64,000 bases of DNA, taken from contig JASJOG010000137.1 in assembly GCA_030142905.1 (NCBI GenBank), forward strand, positions 682,001 through 746,000. Reading direction: 5' to 3'. A program made the position numbers and the translations under genes. Below the pieces are notes generated by a model. It was not told the origin of the DNA, did not search any database, and saw nothing but the letters and a program-made list of their open reading frames with translations. Within the stretch, counting starts at the first letter, position 1. Every line of letters starts with the position of its first letter. This document shows positions 1 to 11,330 of this stretch, piece after piece. Source of the stretch: Heliopora coerulea. Lineage: Eukaryota; Cnidaria; Anthozoa; Scleralcyonacea; Helioporidae.

Positions 1-121
1 ATCTATCTATCTATCTGTCTGTCTATCTACAGTATAAATATTATACGTATTATATATATTATATATATTATACATATTATATATATATATTATACATATT
101 ATATACATATATATATATATA
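1..121. repeat. AT-rich microsatellite at the left edge
   Basis: Short ATCT/GTCT repeats pass into a long TATA/ATTATA tract that abuts the left terminus of the neighbouring Tc1-like element. Nothing coding is visible. Confidence 0.9.
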
Positions 122-1515
122 CAATGGGGGTCAAAAGTCTGAGTCCAGTCAATATGCTTTTGTCTTTTATTGATATACAATATATTTTCACACAACACAG
201 CACTATATACGGATAACTTTAGCCAAGTAAACATTACTTTATTATTTTGTGTGACCTCCTTTTGCTTTTAAAACAGCTTTAACTCTTCCTGGCATTGAGT
301 CAACAAGATTTCTGAGTGCTGCTGGCTTAAGGTTATTCCAGCATTGATTAAGGACATCCCATAGGTTCTCTTTACTTGTGAGATTATGTTTCACTTTCTC
401 TCGTTTCAAATGTTCCCATAAATTCTCAATAGGGTTTAGATCCAGAGATTGAGGACGAAAATCCATAACGACCAGATCACCTTTCTCTTCCTTTCTTCTT
501 AAATAATTTGTACACTTGTGAGAAGTGTGTTTCGGATCATTATCTTGTTGCAACACAAAACCCTTTCCGCACAACCTTAAGCCTGATGGTATGGCTCGTC
601 TTTGAAGGATGGAGCGATATTTTTGCTTTGTAAGAGTGTTCTTAATTCTGTAAAGATCGCCAACACCGTTATAACTAAAGGAGCCCCAAACCTGAATGTT
701 CCCACCACCATGTTAAACTGTTGGCTTGAGGCAAGAATTTATAAATCTCTCATTCTTTCTAAGTCATTCTTTCTCATTCTTTCTACCTCTCATTCTTTCA
801 TTCTTTCTATAAATGCGACGGTTATTTCCGTATATTTCAAATTTAGATTCATTTGCGAAAAGAACACTTTTCCAATCTTCTGTAGTGTAATGCCTGTATT
901 TTCTGGCCCATAGTCACCGTTTCCGTTTGTTTCGGGATCTTAGGAATGGTTTTGAGACAGCCACTCTTCCATGTAGACCACATACATTTAGTCTTCTTTT
1001 CACTGTTGATCTGCTTATTGTTTTTTCTCGAGTTTCGTTAACTATTGATTGAATGTTACCAGCCGTTGCAATTCTGTTACGTAAGGAAGTTGTCTTAATG
1101 TACTGATCCTCCTTCAAAGTGGTAGCTCTTGGCCTCCCAGATCTTGGTTTTGTAGAATAGGATTTTTTCTCGAAACCTTTCCAAAGTTCCCTGCACAGCA
1201 CCCTTTGAAACCCTTATTTTTTCAGCAATTTTGCGCTGTGAAAAACCTTAATTACTCAGTGCAATTATTTGACATCTTATTCCTTCGCTGAGTTCTTTTG
1301 CCATCTTTGGTCCAGCTACACATCATAGAGGCTTTATATAAATTACAGCGTGTGTTAAATAACTCAAAAATTAAAAAGAAGGTATGTAGGAAGCATATAC
1401 TGATAAAAAATACGCATGTGTAAATCAATAAATTAATTTCTCTCCACATGAAACATGATTTATCCTACATTGAGGGAAAAAAATACGACTGGACTCAGAC
1501 TTTTGACCCCCACTG
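122..1515 (-). mobile_element. Tc1-like DNA transposon with decayed transposase
   Basis: Terminal inverted repeats of about 28 bp begin with CAATGGGGGTCAAAAGTC at 122 and end with the complement at 1515, with one mismatch near the tip. TA dinucleotides flank both ends, as expected for the IS630-Tc1-mariner target site. The interior encodes a Tc1-type transposase on the minus strand in separated blocks, N-terminal part at the right and C-terminal part at the left. Its size of about 1.4 kb is normal for the family. Mutations listed under the transposase entry make it inactive. Confidence 0.93.
242..1201 (-). pseudogene. Tc1-like transposase pseudogene
   Basis: The minus strand reads a helix-turn-helix region at 1201-914 containing the GRPR-like motif SGRPRATT and RSTVKRRL. 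A middle block around 900-790 reads TTEDWKSVLFANESKFEIYG. The C-terminal block at 574-242 contains QQDNDPKHTS and DLNPIENLWEHLKR. These match the order of Tc1 DD34E transposases. The middle is broken by a short GAATGAGAAA-type tandem expansion near 735-800 that brings stops. The first catalytic Asp of the usual SDES motif reads Asn (ANES). The second Asp and the final Glu remain. It is non-functional as assembled, and transposase in trans would be needed for any movement. Confidence 0.9.
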
Positions 1516-1517
1516 TA

Positions 1518-4500
1518 TATATTATAAATATTAATTATACTATATACCTTGTGAGGTGGTTCTCCTTAGTGATGACCGAGATAGAGGGAAACGGAACATG
1601 GGAATGGTGGTGAAGCTAATCGAAGGCAGAGATGGTGTCGAGTTTGAGAACACTGAAATTAATCTTTGAACGAGCAAATCAACATTGTGTTCCCGTGCAC
1701 ATACAACTTTCGTGCAATTGCAACAATAGGCCTCAATTCAAGATCTAAAACATTCATACCAACGAATGCAGTCATTACTGCTGCTAAGCAAGTAAAAAAT
1801 AAAAAAAACAAAACAAAAAACCCCCAAGAAAAAACCAAAACAACCCCCCCAAAACAACCCCCCTCAGAATTAACTATCGAGGTGCTGTAACACCTGGGTA
1901 ATTTATCATCGACGAAAGAACTATTTTTCCAACACATCCTCAGCAAGAAAAAGTTAACGTTAAATAATTAAGCCTTTCATTTCGCATCTGACGAGACGTG
2001 CTATTTTTTTCTGATATACAGTACTTCATATTGTGCAATTTATGGTATATTCCTAAAAAATGAATTTATATTGGTACAAATTTTACATAAACATTTCCTT
2101 GAGATACTACTTGAAACTGATCGAAATTTACTGAGAAAAGTCCCGATTTTTCTTCTTTAAAATTATTTATGAAAGTAATTCTCCCCTGTCTCCTGTGCCT
2201 GATAAACCTGTGGTCAAGGAAGACGCTTGGAGAACGTTTCCTGTTCGGAAATGTACTATCTGAGATTACTACATTTTTCGGAAAACATTTTATCGACACC
2301 ATCTAAATCGTACGAACTTAACAATAGATAAGTTATGATGACGACGAGTTTCATGCATTCTGCATGGAAATATTCTTAGCAAAAAAATTTTAAATTTTTT
2401 TGGTTCCAGAACTCCGCTACTATAAAAATCACACCTTTAACGGTATTGTGAGCATGTTTCTCTTTCACCAATTTTTGAATTAGTCATTACTCGTGGTCTT
2501 AGTACCAATTCTTCGGGACGCAACAGATAGCTAAACAAGGCTGACCTGCATGAATAAAGAAAAGCTAAAAGTGATTAGATATTGCATTATTTTCTTTTTT
2601 CACGACTCCATGTGTTCTGAAAAAAGCAGCTGTATTGAAAACAGTATAATTTAATGAGTAAATTCCACTCTTGAACATGGTTTGTAGGTCCCCTTGTGTG
2701 ATCTGGAACTAAATCTACTCGAACTTATCAATAATCAATGAACCAAATTGAATGAAATTAATTTTTAATTAGGTTTTTGAAACGGGAGAAACTAGATGCG
2801 TTTTGAACAGTTCAGTATACTTTGACAGGTGGTTCTTCAGGCGTGGAAGTCGATTTTTTCATTTTGCCGAAAAGATAGTTAGGATATTTGACTGGAGCTT
2901 TTACCTGGATTTCAATGTCATTGTGCATAAATAATGACTTGTTTTTAGATATGGTTTTCAAAAGTCGATGGGCTGTATCTTAATTATTATTTCAAAGCAT
3001 ATTTGGAGAAATTGCTCCTCAGTTTGTTATCCATCGTGGGCACGTAATCATTCACACTGAAACAAATTTCATTTCAATAAATGGCCAAACTTGAAAGCAG
3101 TTAAGAGTCAAGAAGTGAGCAATTAAAATCCAACAACATTTAACTATCGTTAAATTTTGTAATTGAATATTGCTGACAGGTGTTGTAATAAATTTTCTTA
3201 TTACACTGATAATATTTTCCCCAAATTGAGACGTTTGTTCTTCTGGTGGCCACACATCACTGCTCGTAACTGCATGATTCCCAGCGCAGTAGATCAGTGG
3301 TTAATTTGAAGAGCCAATGCTTTTAGTGAGCTGCCACTTTTTTTACATTTCTATAATGCCGCCAGAAGGCCGCTCCACTTGAAGCGTAAGTGTTGTCTAG
3401 CAGTCGCGAGGGATAGGCCAAGTATTACTTCCCTTCTAGACGTCGGCAATTTGACAGTTTGCCGAAGTTTACTATTCTAGAGTAGTTTCCGCTATGTGGA
3501 CGTCGTTCAGTTTGTACATCTCTAAAACGTGTGTAAAGTAAATTAAAATATATTGCCATTCCAGGTTTTTAACCATCTTGCACTCATACAGCTGTCTTTA
3601 GTAAATCCATATTAAATTAGCACAACTACATAAAAAACCCCAAAAATTTAGGTTCCTCAAAAGCAAGAGAAAAGAAATGATACCTAATTCACATATGTGG
3701 CGCAATTTAACTATCGGTTTAGAAGGCGCCGACATGATAGGGGATGTTTCGTGTCGGCATTGTGGGGGATGTGACTCCACAAAACAAGACAGAATATTTT
3801 TCCGTAACTAGTGTTTTACCGTGAATTTTTGAAACGCGTATATGTCTGCACTAGGCAAGTACGGTCAGCTTAGGGTAAAGATAAAGTTTACAAAGCTCGA
3901 AATAGCTTAATTTATATAAATTAAGAGATGTTTCTATCAACTAAACGTTAACTCAAATCCAACTGGAGACAACTATCAAAGCTCTTTCATTGTTTCAGAA
4001 AGACGCATTCGACCCTGCTGAGTAACAAAAACCAATTTTTGTTTTTAAATGAAACAAACAAAATGCATGAAGTGACCTTAAGTAGTCTTTTGGGATTCCT
4101 AAATATAATTTTGCTAAAAGTTCATATAACCATACCTGAGATTTTATTCTAAAAATAAATTGATTTGTTGTCTCGTGTATTAGTAACTTGTACTTTATCA
4201 GGAAGATAGCTTGACTTTAGATAAATACCTGATTAAGACAGGTACACCCGTATAGGATTGTGTACAGAGTCAAATGTGATTCTGACGAAGGGCTTTCGTT
4301 TGTAACGTCAGTACTTTTTTCTCTCGTTTTTAGACTGAGAATTATCTCTAAATCTTTTTAAACTGATTTAGAACTATCCAGGCAGAGCTCTATTTTTCAT
4401 ATTTCTATTTGAAGATGCCGTCTCTCTATGCAAAAGTACCCCTGGACATCCATGCCCCCAGAGTGAATTTGTATTCTACGTTCTTGTGAGTACTGGTTAT

Positions 4501-7500
4501 GACTATATGCGACGATTTTAAAAACGAAAATTAAAAAAATATATAAAAAATTCTGAATTCATAGATAAGTTTAACATCACGTTTATGGACATTGCTATCC
4601 GAATTTAGGTTAGGACGAAATCTTGAATAAATATGTTCATTCAAAATTGTCTCACATAACACCAGCTTAACGCTTAACGCCAGCTTAACAAATGTATATG
4701 AATGATGAAAGTCTTTATACTGTACGACAATGGTTGCGGAAATACAATAAACCAAGAGCTAAGTACAAGTATAAGAATGAGAATAGCCTGAAATCGTGCA
4801 ATCGAATAAGTGGATTACGTGCCGTGAGAGTCACGCTCCAATACAAGGAGTAAACACACAGAAACGAATCGAGCGAAACTAAATTCAAGATATAAATGGT
4901 AAATGCGGCAAACAAGCAAAAGATTTAATTTTCCTTAAACGTTGTCGAATCTACAAGCAGTTTGAGTCCTACAACAAGAGTTTTTAATGCTTTGTATTCT
5001 ATAATTGATAGGAAACCAAATGGTATTAGAATGTCATATCCTTGACATGAGGTTACATGCTTTCCCTCCTAAATGGTAAATAGTTTGTAGTTTGGGCGAA
5101 ATTGGGGGGTGACGGTAATGATATCCCACGTTTTCGGATTGAATAATCAGTTAGTCGAAGAAAACGTTAACGGTCTTCAAGATATGGGGTTTCATCGTCA
5201 TCACATTTTTCCTAGACAGTAAAACAACATGCAGAGTTTGGAATGTTTAGAGCAAGCACCTTCATCTAAGCGCTAAAAAAGAACTTTGTTTACCCAAACC
5301 AGACACTCATTATCGTTAGAGCTTAATATGTTAAGTGGCGGGCACCTTGAAATATATAGACTGTAGGGAGAATGTGAGTTCGATAGTTTAAAATGCTAAA
5401 TACCGTGTATTCTTTATGTGCACAATTATTCCCATTAAGACTAAAGAGTTTTGAGTTGGGTTTTGAGAGTTTGTTCGTTCGCTGACAGACGTTTAGGCCA
5501 TTAACAAGAAGACCGAAAGATCTGTACAGTAAATTAGTTTACCATCAAAGAAATTCGGGTAAGCATGTAGTTTCGATTGAACAAAACTAGCTTATACTAG
5601 CCGAACAATTCTTTTTCTACAGGATCAATCTTTGGGTTTTATTATGGCAAGGGGGAAGTAGCAAATAAAGCTGCTAGCGGTTCACAGGAATTATCGTTCA
5701 GATCATCCGTTAAAGATTCTAACAGGGCACTTAGCATACAAAAACATGAAAATGTATATATTAACACAATCTACAGTGAAACTATTTCTGAATGCTCATG
5801 AGCAATTGGCTGTAAACTATAACGGTATCCTACTTATAAGATAAGCTACGTAGTATTTCCGGACTATATCTGGATTTTCAACGACATGCATAAATAGATT
5901 TTCTTTTAACCGTTTCTATGTTTTCCGTTAACTACCGTTTACCATTTCATACTTTCATAAACAGATTTCAATATAGTAAAACTTCTAAATCCCTAGTGGT
6001 GATGCGTAGCACCAAATTCTTTAAAGTAAGGGTGCGTCAATGTTTAGCCAGTAAAAAGCTCACCGTGTAAATTCCATACCTGCAAGGTATTAACTTCGAC
6101 CTGAATTATATGGCTCTGCTTCCCGCGAAATACCAGGTAGTATCAGCGAATGAAACCTAAAATAAATGGCAATGACAAAAACAGCTCATCTCGTTCCTAT
6201 TTCTTGTCGTTCGTGCACTACATGCATGAATTATCACCGTGCAAGTTGGTCACCGTTTATTTATAGAAGTATTTGACAAAGAGCAACGTGTTGCGAGAGC
6301 ATGGAATTCTAAATGGTGAGAAAAAACAACAAGTTGTAAAGAGGAGTATAGACACGTTTGGCAAAATTCATCGAAAATTCAAGAATATACGTCAGTTATT
6401 TACATGGTGTTATCTTCTAAAAGTTTTTACATTCATAAAACTCATAAAGTGCTAAATATTTAAATACTAACGCAGTGGGTTTCTTTCTTTCTAAGCTAAT
6501 TATTCTCAGTTAAATGGGAAGACGCTTTTGTTTACTTCGAGGTAAAGCGAATGATGATAAAATCTATAATTGTTAAGCTGGACGGCAAAAGGTTTGCTAT
6601 GGTTAGTGCACGCGGTCTAAAACTACAAGCATTGCTACCCGTCATTTTCAGCTCTTAACTCAATTTGTTTGAAAAACTGTAAGAGAGTTGACATAAACTT
6701 GGTAAGTCCGAGTCTCGAATTAGTTACAGCTATTTTTGACGAATGGAGTTGGTGACGAAAAGTGGCTTATTATATCCACTAATCCATATGATATTTGAAA
6801 AATCCAACCAGCCGTTTTTTTATCTGAACTAAACGGCGATCTATCGCACATTTTAATTTCATCAGTGTTTTCGATGAATTTGCTGGACCATATGGTTTGT
6901 GCTATTCAAATACTGGCAAACAATGCGGAATCTAGTTTGCCCGATCTCGTCTCACGTATGTCAGTAGCCTAAATTCGCAACACAACCTAAACGTTTTTTA
7001 ATGGAAGAAGTCGACGACATATAACAGCAGAAAGTCCGTCAATTAACAGTGGATACAGATAGTCTATGGCCTCGGCTAGCAATAAGGGTGATTTTATGAG
7101 ATGACTGAGTTTTCATAATTGAACCTACCAGGAGGTTACTGAGGAACTACTTTAATGTATTTTAATCCCTTTCAAACTGTATTTTTGCCGTTAAGGCTCC
7201 AGACGTCTAAAGCTTTTAAAATTTGAGGAAAACAAATGGCAGTTCGTCACTCATAAATAATTGAATAGGAAATAATGCGGACAAAAAGTTAATGGCAACT
7301 ATTCAGTATTCGCAGGCAAGCTGATCGTATGATTAGCAGTAGTTCGAATAATAAGAATAACAATGGCCTTACACTTTTCTTACACTTTTTAATCCGATAA
7401 GTTTCGTTGTAGATATGTAAGCACAGTCATTTATCAAACGAGACACGACATATGTAATACATAATATGAACTAAAAAGATTTAATATGATTATGCTTTTT

Positions 7501-9520
7501 TGTCTGTCAAAATATTTGTTTGACTGTTTTCGACATGCCTTATATTTAGCCTGCAAGGAAGAAAAACGTTTGACGGATGCGTTGAATGTTACATGACAAA
7601 TAACTATGATTTAACTGTAAGTCGAAAATGAACTTACCTCGCCAATTGAATTCATTTGAATATGAGTCAGTAACCTTCATAAGAAGACACTGGCAAATGA
7701 CTCTAATACTCGGATAATAGCTATGAGTAAATTCGTAAATCGTTGTAAATATTAGTTAAACGCTTTAAAGAAAACAAGCTACATGCAAAAGATTTTCCTT
7801 TCTTATTGTTGTTCCCTATTAAGCGGCGTCGTCCTAAACTCCCAAGAGACATCAATGGCGCTTTCGACCAACGCATACCTCATCGAGCAAACTTTGAAAT
7901 GAAGTGGATATACTAGACACTTACGGTCTTCGTTACCCTGATGTTTCGTCCTGTAAAAAGCACTGTGTAAAGTTTAAGAAGCGAGGGCGGTATTTCTTCC
8001 TCAATTTAACTAATATGTTTTCACAGTGCATTTAAACAAGTCCAAATGGATCCCAGTAAGAAGGGCGGGAAGCCATTTCTATAACAACTGTGATAATTCG
8101 ATGTGTAAATGCGATAATAATGACCATAATTTGTAAACACAGCAATGGATGCTTCAACTGATCGTTAGCTATTCTCGCCTGCTGAGCTTATTGTAGTTTT
8201 GCTTTCTAGTTGTGCAAGAAAAACATTAAAATCTTCCAACGTTCTCTGTGTGGCATTTTTCTCACCAAAGGAAAAAACACTGCTTAGTTAACTTTGCGAA
8301 AAATGTTGCTGATAGCAACCATCTTAAGACATATCCACACGCCTTGTAACTTTTAATAGCTCATCAGGTGTCCAAATATTTGTTTAGATAAGTTCATTAA
8401 TGGTTTGTGTTTTGACGAAGTATGCACCGTTATCATTTGGTATACTGCTGTGCTATAAAAACAAGGACATTTTTTTCTTTTGTTAATGGCACCAATGTGG
8501 CTATGACTGCAGGCAGTTTGAAACGGCTAAACCGAAGAGTTTGAAAGTGATACTACAGTCCTTATGAATGTATTTGCAATAAAAGTTCAAATAGCTGCTT
8601 TTGTTTGTGTGCATTAAATTGAGTATTAGAGAATTAAAATCTTTGCTTGATTTTCAACTAAAAGAGATCATTGAAGGAAACTAATTTCGTCGATGTTTTA
8701 CTTTTTTATTAATTGGAAACCAGAGATTATGGACGAATATATACAGATATATGATGAACCCATTCTATCTGACCATGTTCTAAATCATTTAAAAAAGCGG
8801 TAAGGTCGAGTTGGGTTTAACGGAAGTTACCAAGTACTATGGCGCGTCGTCTTTACAACAATCCCACGCTTCTTTTCGTCTCAAAACAAAGCAAGAGACA
8901 CTATTCCAGAGCAGTCTTTAAAATATTATTCTATTTCTGTGGCCGTTTAACATATTTACAAATTAATCTAAGTTAACAGTTTTACATCACCTCTCTTGTT
9001 GGGAACCAACAGTGTCAATCAAATCCATATTACACCTTTTGGGCAAACCTAACTCAGTTTAAGAGGCCCAGACATTCAGTCAGATATCACTATTTGTGTT
9101 ATCAAACAGTCAATCATGTGTGAATTGCTTTAAAGTCGATTTTATCACTAACCATAAGTGAAATTGTCTCATAATGTAGCCACGAGGCTGTTTTAACTAT
9201 ATCTAGTCATGAACAATTTTCTTGTATATTTTATATTCTTTTACAATTTATATCTATCTCTATATCCAAAATGTTCAAAGTGGACAAACTCCTTTGCCAG
9301 TGATATTTATAAACGCGGTCGTGCCCAACTTAAATTATCGTTGGCCTTTCGATGGGCTATAATTCTCACTTCATCTTCCACGCTTATAGGACATTTAGAA
9401 TGATTTTGATAACAATAAATAAATTCATGTCTTGAATAACGCCTAATATTTTTCGCTATCGAACGTTCAAAATTTAGCAAATATCACATTTGACACTCCG
9501 AGAACTGACTGTTTTGGAGG
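1518..9520. other. intergenic DNA, no recognisable gene
   Basis: About 8 kb of AT-rich sequence holds only short open frames with no family resemblance I recognise. It contains an A/C-rich low-complexity tract (about 1791-1864) and one hammerhead-like relic (4282-4311). As DNA downstream of Dlx it could hold regulatory elements, but none can be named from the sequence. Confidence 0.6.
4282..4311 (+). ncRNA. degenerate hammerhead-ribozyme-like motif
   Basis: The sequence reads CTGACGA, then a stem-forming AGGGCTTTCG, then GTAACGTC. This is the layout of a minimal type I hammerhead (CUGANGA, helix II, GAAA, short helix III, cleavage site). The expected GAAAC has become GTAAC, so catalysis is unlikely. 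Penelope-like retroelements carry such motifs, and this is probably the only remnant of one here. Confidence 0.45.
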
Positions 9521-9939
9521 CTAATGTCTGTTTTGAAACGTCGAATTTGGATTTGTCGTTAAGGGCCAGTGTTCGCCAATACTATCCGCAGAAGTTGGAG
9601 AACAGTTATTTATTTCGCCAGTCTTATGAAGAGACGTGTCCCAAAGTGACGCTGAAGAAGTCGAGCTTCCAACATTTGGAAGTTCCATAGGTTTCTCTTC
9701 CCTTCTATCACCAGTTTTCATCAACTTTTTCACTTTAGATCTTTTGTTTTGAAACCAGATCTTGACTTGAGTTTGACTTAGTCCCAGATAGGCGGCCAAC
9801 TCTGCTCTTTCAGGTAGTGCTAGATACTGAGTTTGTTCGAATCTTTGGTTGAGTTCTCTGAGCTGAAAGCTCGTATAGATGGTTCTAGGTTTTCGTGTCT
9901 TTTTCCCTTTGCTGTTGAGCCGTGATTCTTCTGGACGAT
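9521..9939 (-). CDS. Dlx: Dlx exon 2 with the whole homeobox
   Basis: It begins after TTTTTAAG at 9940 and encodes the rest of codon 85 to the TAG stop at 9521. The complete homeodomain and C-terminal tail are in this exon. Confidence 0.93.
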
Positions 9940-10733
9940 CTTAAAAATAGTATTTGAATTATTACAAATTATCTGACACATCTATCTAGAAAGGATCGTA
10001 CCGAGGAAAACTGAGGCAGTAGTGACGAAGCCAATATATAAACTTTTAATTGACCTATCCTTTTATAGTTCAAGCAGATGACCTTGGACTGGCGATTGAG
10101 TGACATTAACTGCCGGGTAAAAAGTGTTCAAAATTTTTCAAGCCTTCAAGATAAGTTTATTCATACTGTTAATAGTTACTCATTTCCGAAGAGTAATGTT
10201 TACGTCTAAAGATCGAGCGCCGTGTAAATTACGCTTGTTCATTTCCACTATGATTACTCGTTAACACACTACAGATCGGAAGATACAGGAAAACATTAAA
10301 CAAATTTTGACTGGGTACGCGCTCATTTCCCAGATGCGCTACTCGGAAAAGGTTTAGCGCAATAAGAACTTGCTGATGACGATATTATGATACGCTAAGC
10401 TTACATCTTAGGCAAGGAGTTATGAAGAGTCTCAAACAACCACTTCAAGTAAATATCGAACGCAATTATTCAAGACTTACCTTCGTACAGCTCATGAGAA
10501 CCAACGTAAGGGAGATAAGCGTGTGAAGTTGAAGGTGGTGGTGGTCCCAGGTGATTCACCGAGAGAGGAAAATTCATGTGACTATTGTAGCCGGGAAGGT
10601 TGTATTCTGGTCGTGAAGGTCTAGCCGGACAACGTGTATAATACGGACTATAGTGATGACTGAGTGGTGAGATATTGGGAAACTCCACAAATGCAGATTT
10701 TTGTATCTCCGAATGATCAAGACCAAAATTCAT
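9521..10733 (-). CDS. Dlx: Distal-less family homeobox transcription factor (two exons)
   Basis: Exon 1 is 10733-10481 and exon 2 is 9939-9521. The junction is phase 1 (G|AT gives Asp85), with GTAAGT donor and TTTTTAAG acceptor, giving 223 residues. The N-terminal half has QKSAFVEF and is rich in Tyr, Pro and Ser, like the Dlx N-terminal domain. The homeodomain spans about residues 99-158. It is preceded by [11 protein letters not shown] and contains [15 protein letters not shown] and recognition helix [17 protein letters not shown], with Trp146 (HD48) and Asn149 (HD51) present. The Dlx-typical RSKFKK reads RSKVKK. The C-terminal tail contains SSASLWD, reminiscent of Dlx tails. The start is the first ATG in exon 1; the open frame extends seven codons further up without one. 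The protein is a nuclear DNA-binding regulator of patterning and neural or appendage development in animals. The homeobox is not interrupted by an intron. Confidence 0.93.
9940..10480 (-). other. Dlx intron
   Basis: This is a single 541-bp intron with GT/AG borders separating the N-terminal domain from the homeobox. No other feature was recognised in it. Confidence 0.85.
10481..10733 (-). CDS. Dlx: Dlx exon 1 (coding part)
   Basis: It encodes residues 1-84 and the first base of codon 85, starting [15 protein letters not shown]. The exon ends at a consensus GTAAGT donor (10480-10475). Confidence 0.9.
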
Positions 10734-11132
10734 TTTACTGAAAGTAAATTCCACGAGTATACGAATTATACAAGTACGAATACGAAAGGTCTGAAATATT
10801 TATCCAGGAGAAGTCGTTGAGTGTCCGTCAGGTCACAGCTAGTGTATAAACAGTAAATGTGTTACCTCAATGTTTTTTTATTGTTTCTTGTAATTTATGC
10901 ATAGTGGAATTGAATAGCTGGCAAATGATTTCTTTAATTGGCTCTTAGAATAATGACTTGGTAATTGCATTGTGTCCTCGCAACCATTAGTAAATTCATA
11001 GCAAACAAAGAACTTTTTCTCAACCATATGTTAAGAAAAAGAACTTGACCTAGCCTCTGAAGTTACCGTCTCTAGAACGTAGGCCATTTTCTGTCGTGCG
11101 TAGGCTCGCATTCTTAAAAAAAGCTCTTTGAA

Positions 11133-11330
11133 TTTCGGCTTATTTGACTGTCTGGAAACTGAAAACAGCCATGGCATATTTTGTTATAAAGATAAATGCA
11201 AAGTTCTTGTGGCTTTGCCGACACCTTTCACTTTTGGCCTATTTGACAGTCTAAAAACTAAAACAGCCATGGCATATTTTTTTATAAACATAAACGCCAA
11301 GTTCTCGAGAATTTGGCGACACCTTCCAAA
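11133..11330. repeat. two-copy tandem duplication, period about 100 bp
   Basis: Copies at about 11133-11231 and 11232-11330 share TATTTGAC.GTCT, then AACAGCCATGGCATATTTT, then a GCAAAGTTCT-like block. They lie about 0.4-0.6 kb upstream of the Dlx start codon. There is no evidence of coding function. Confidence 0.75.
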
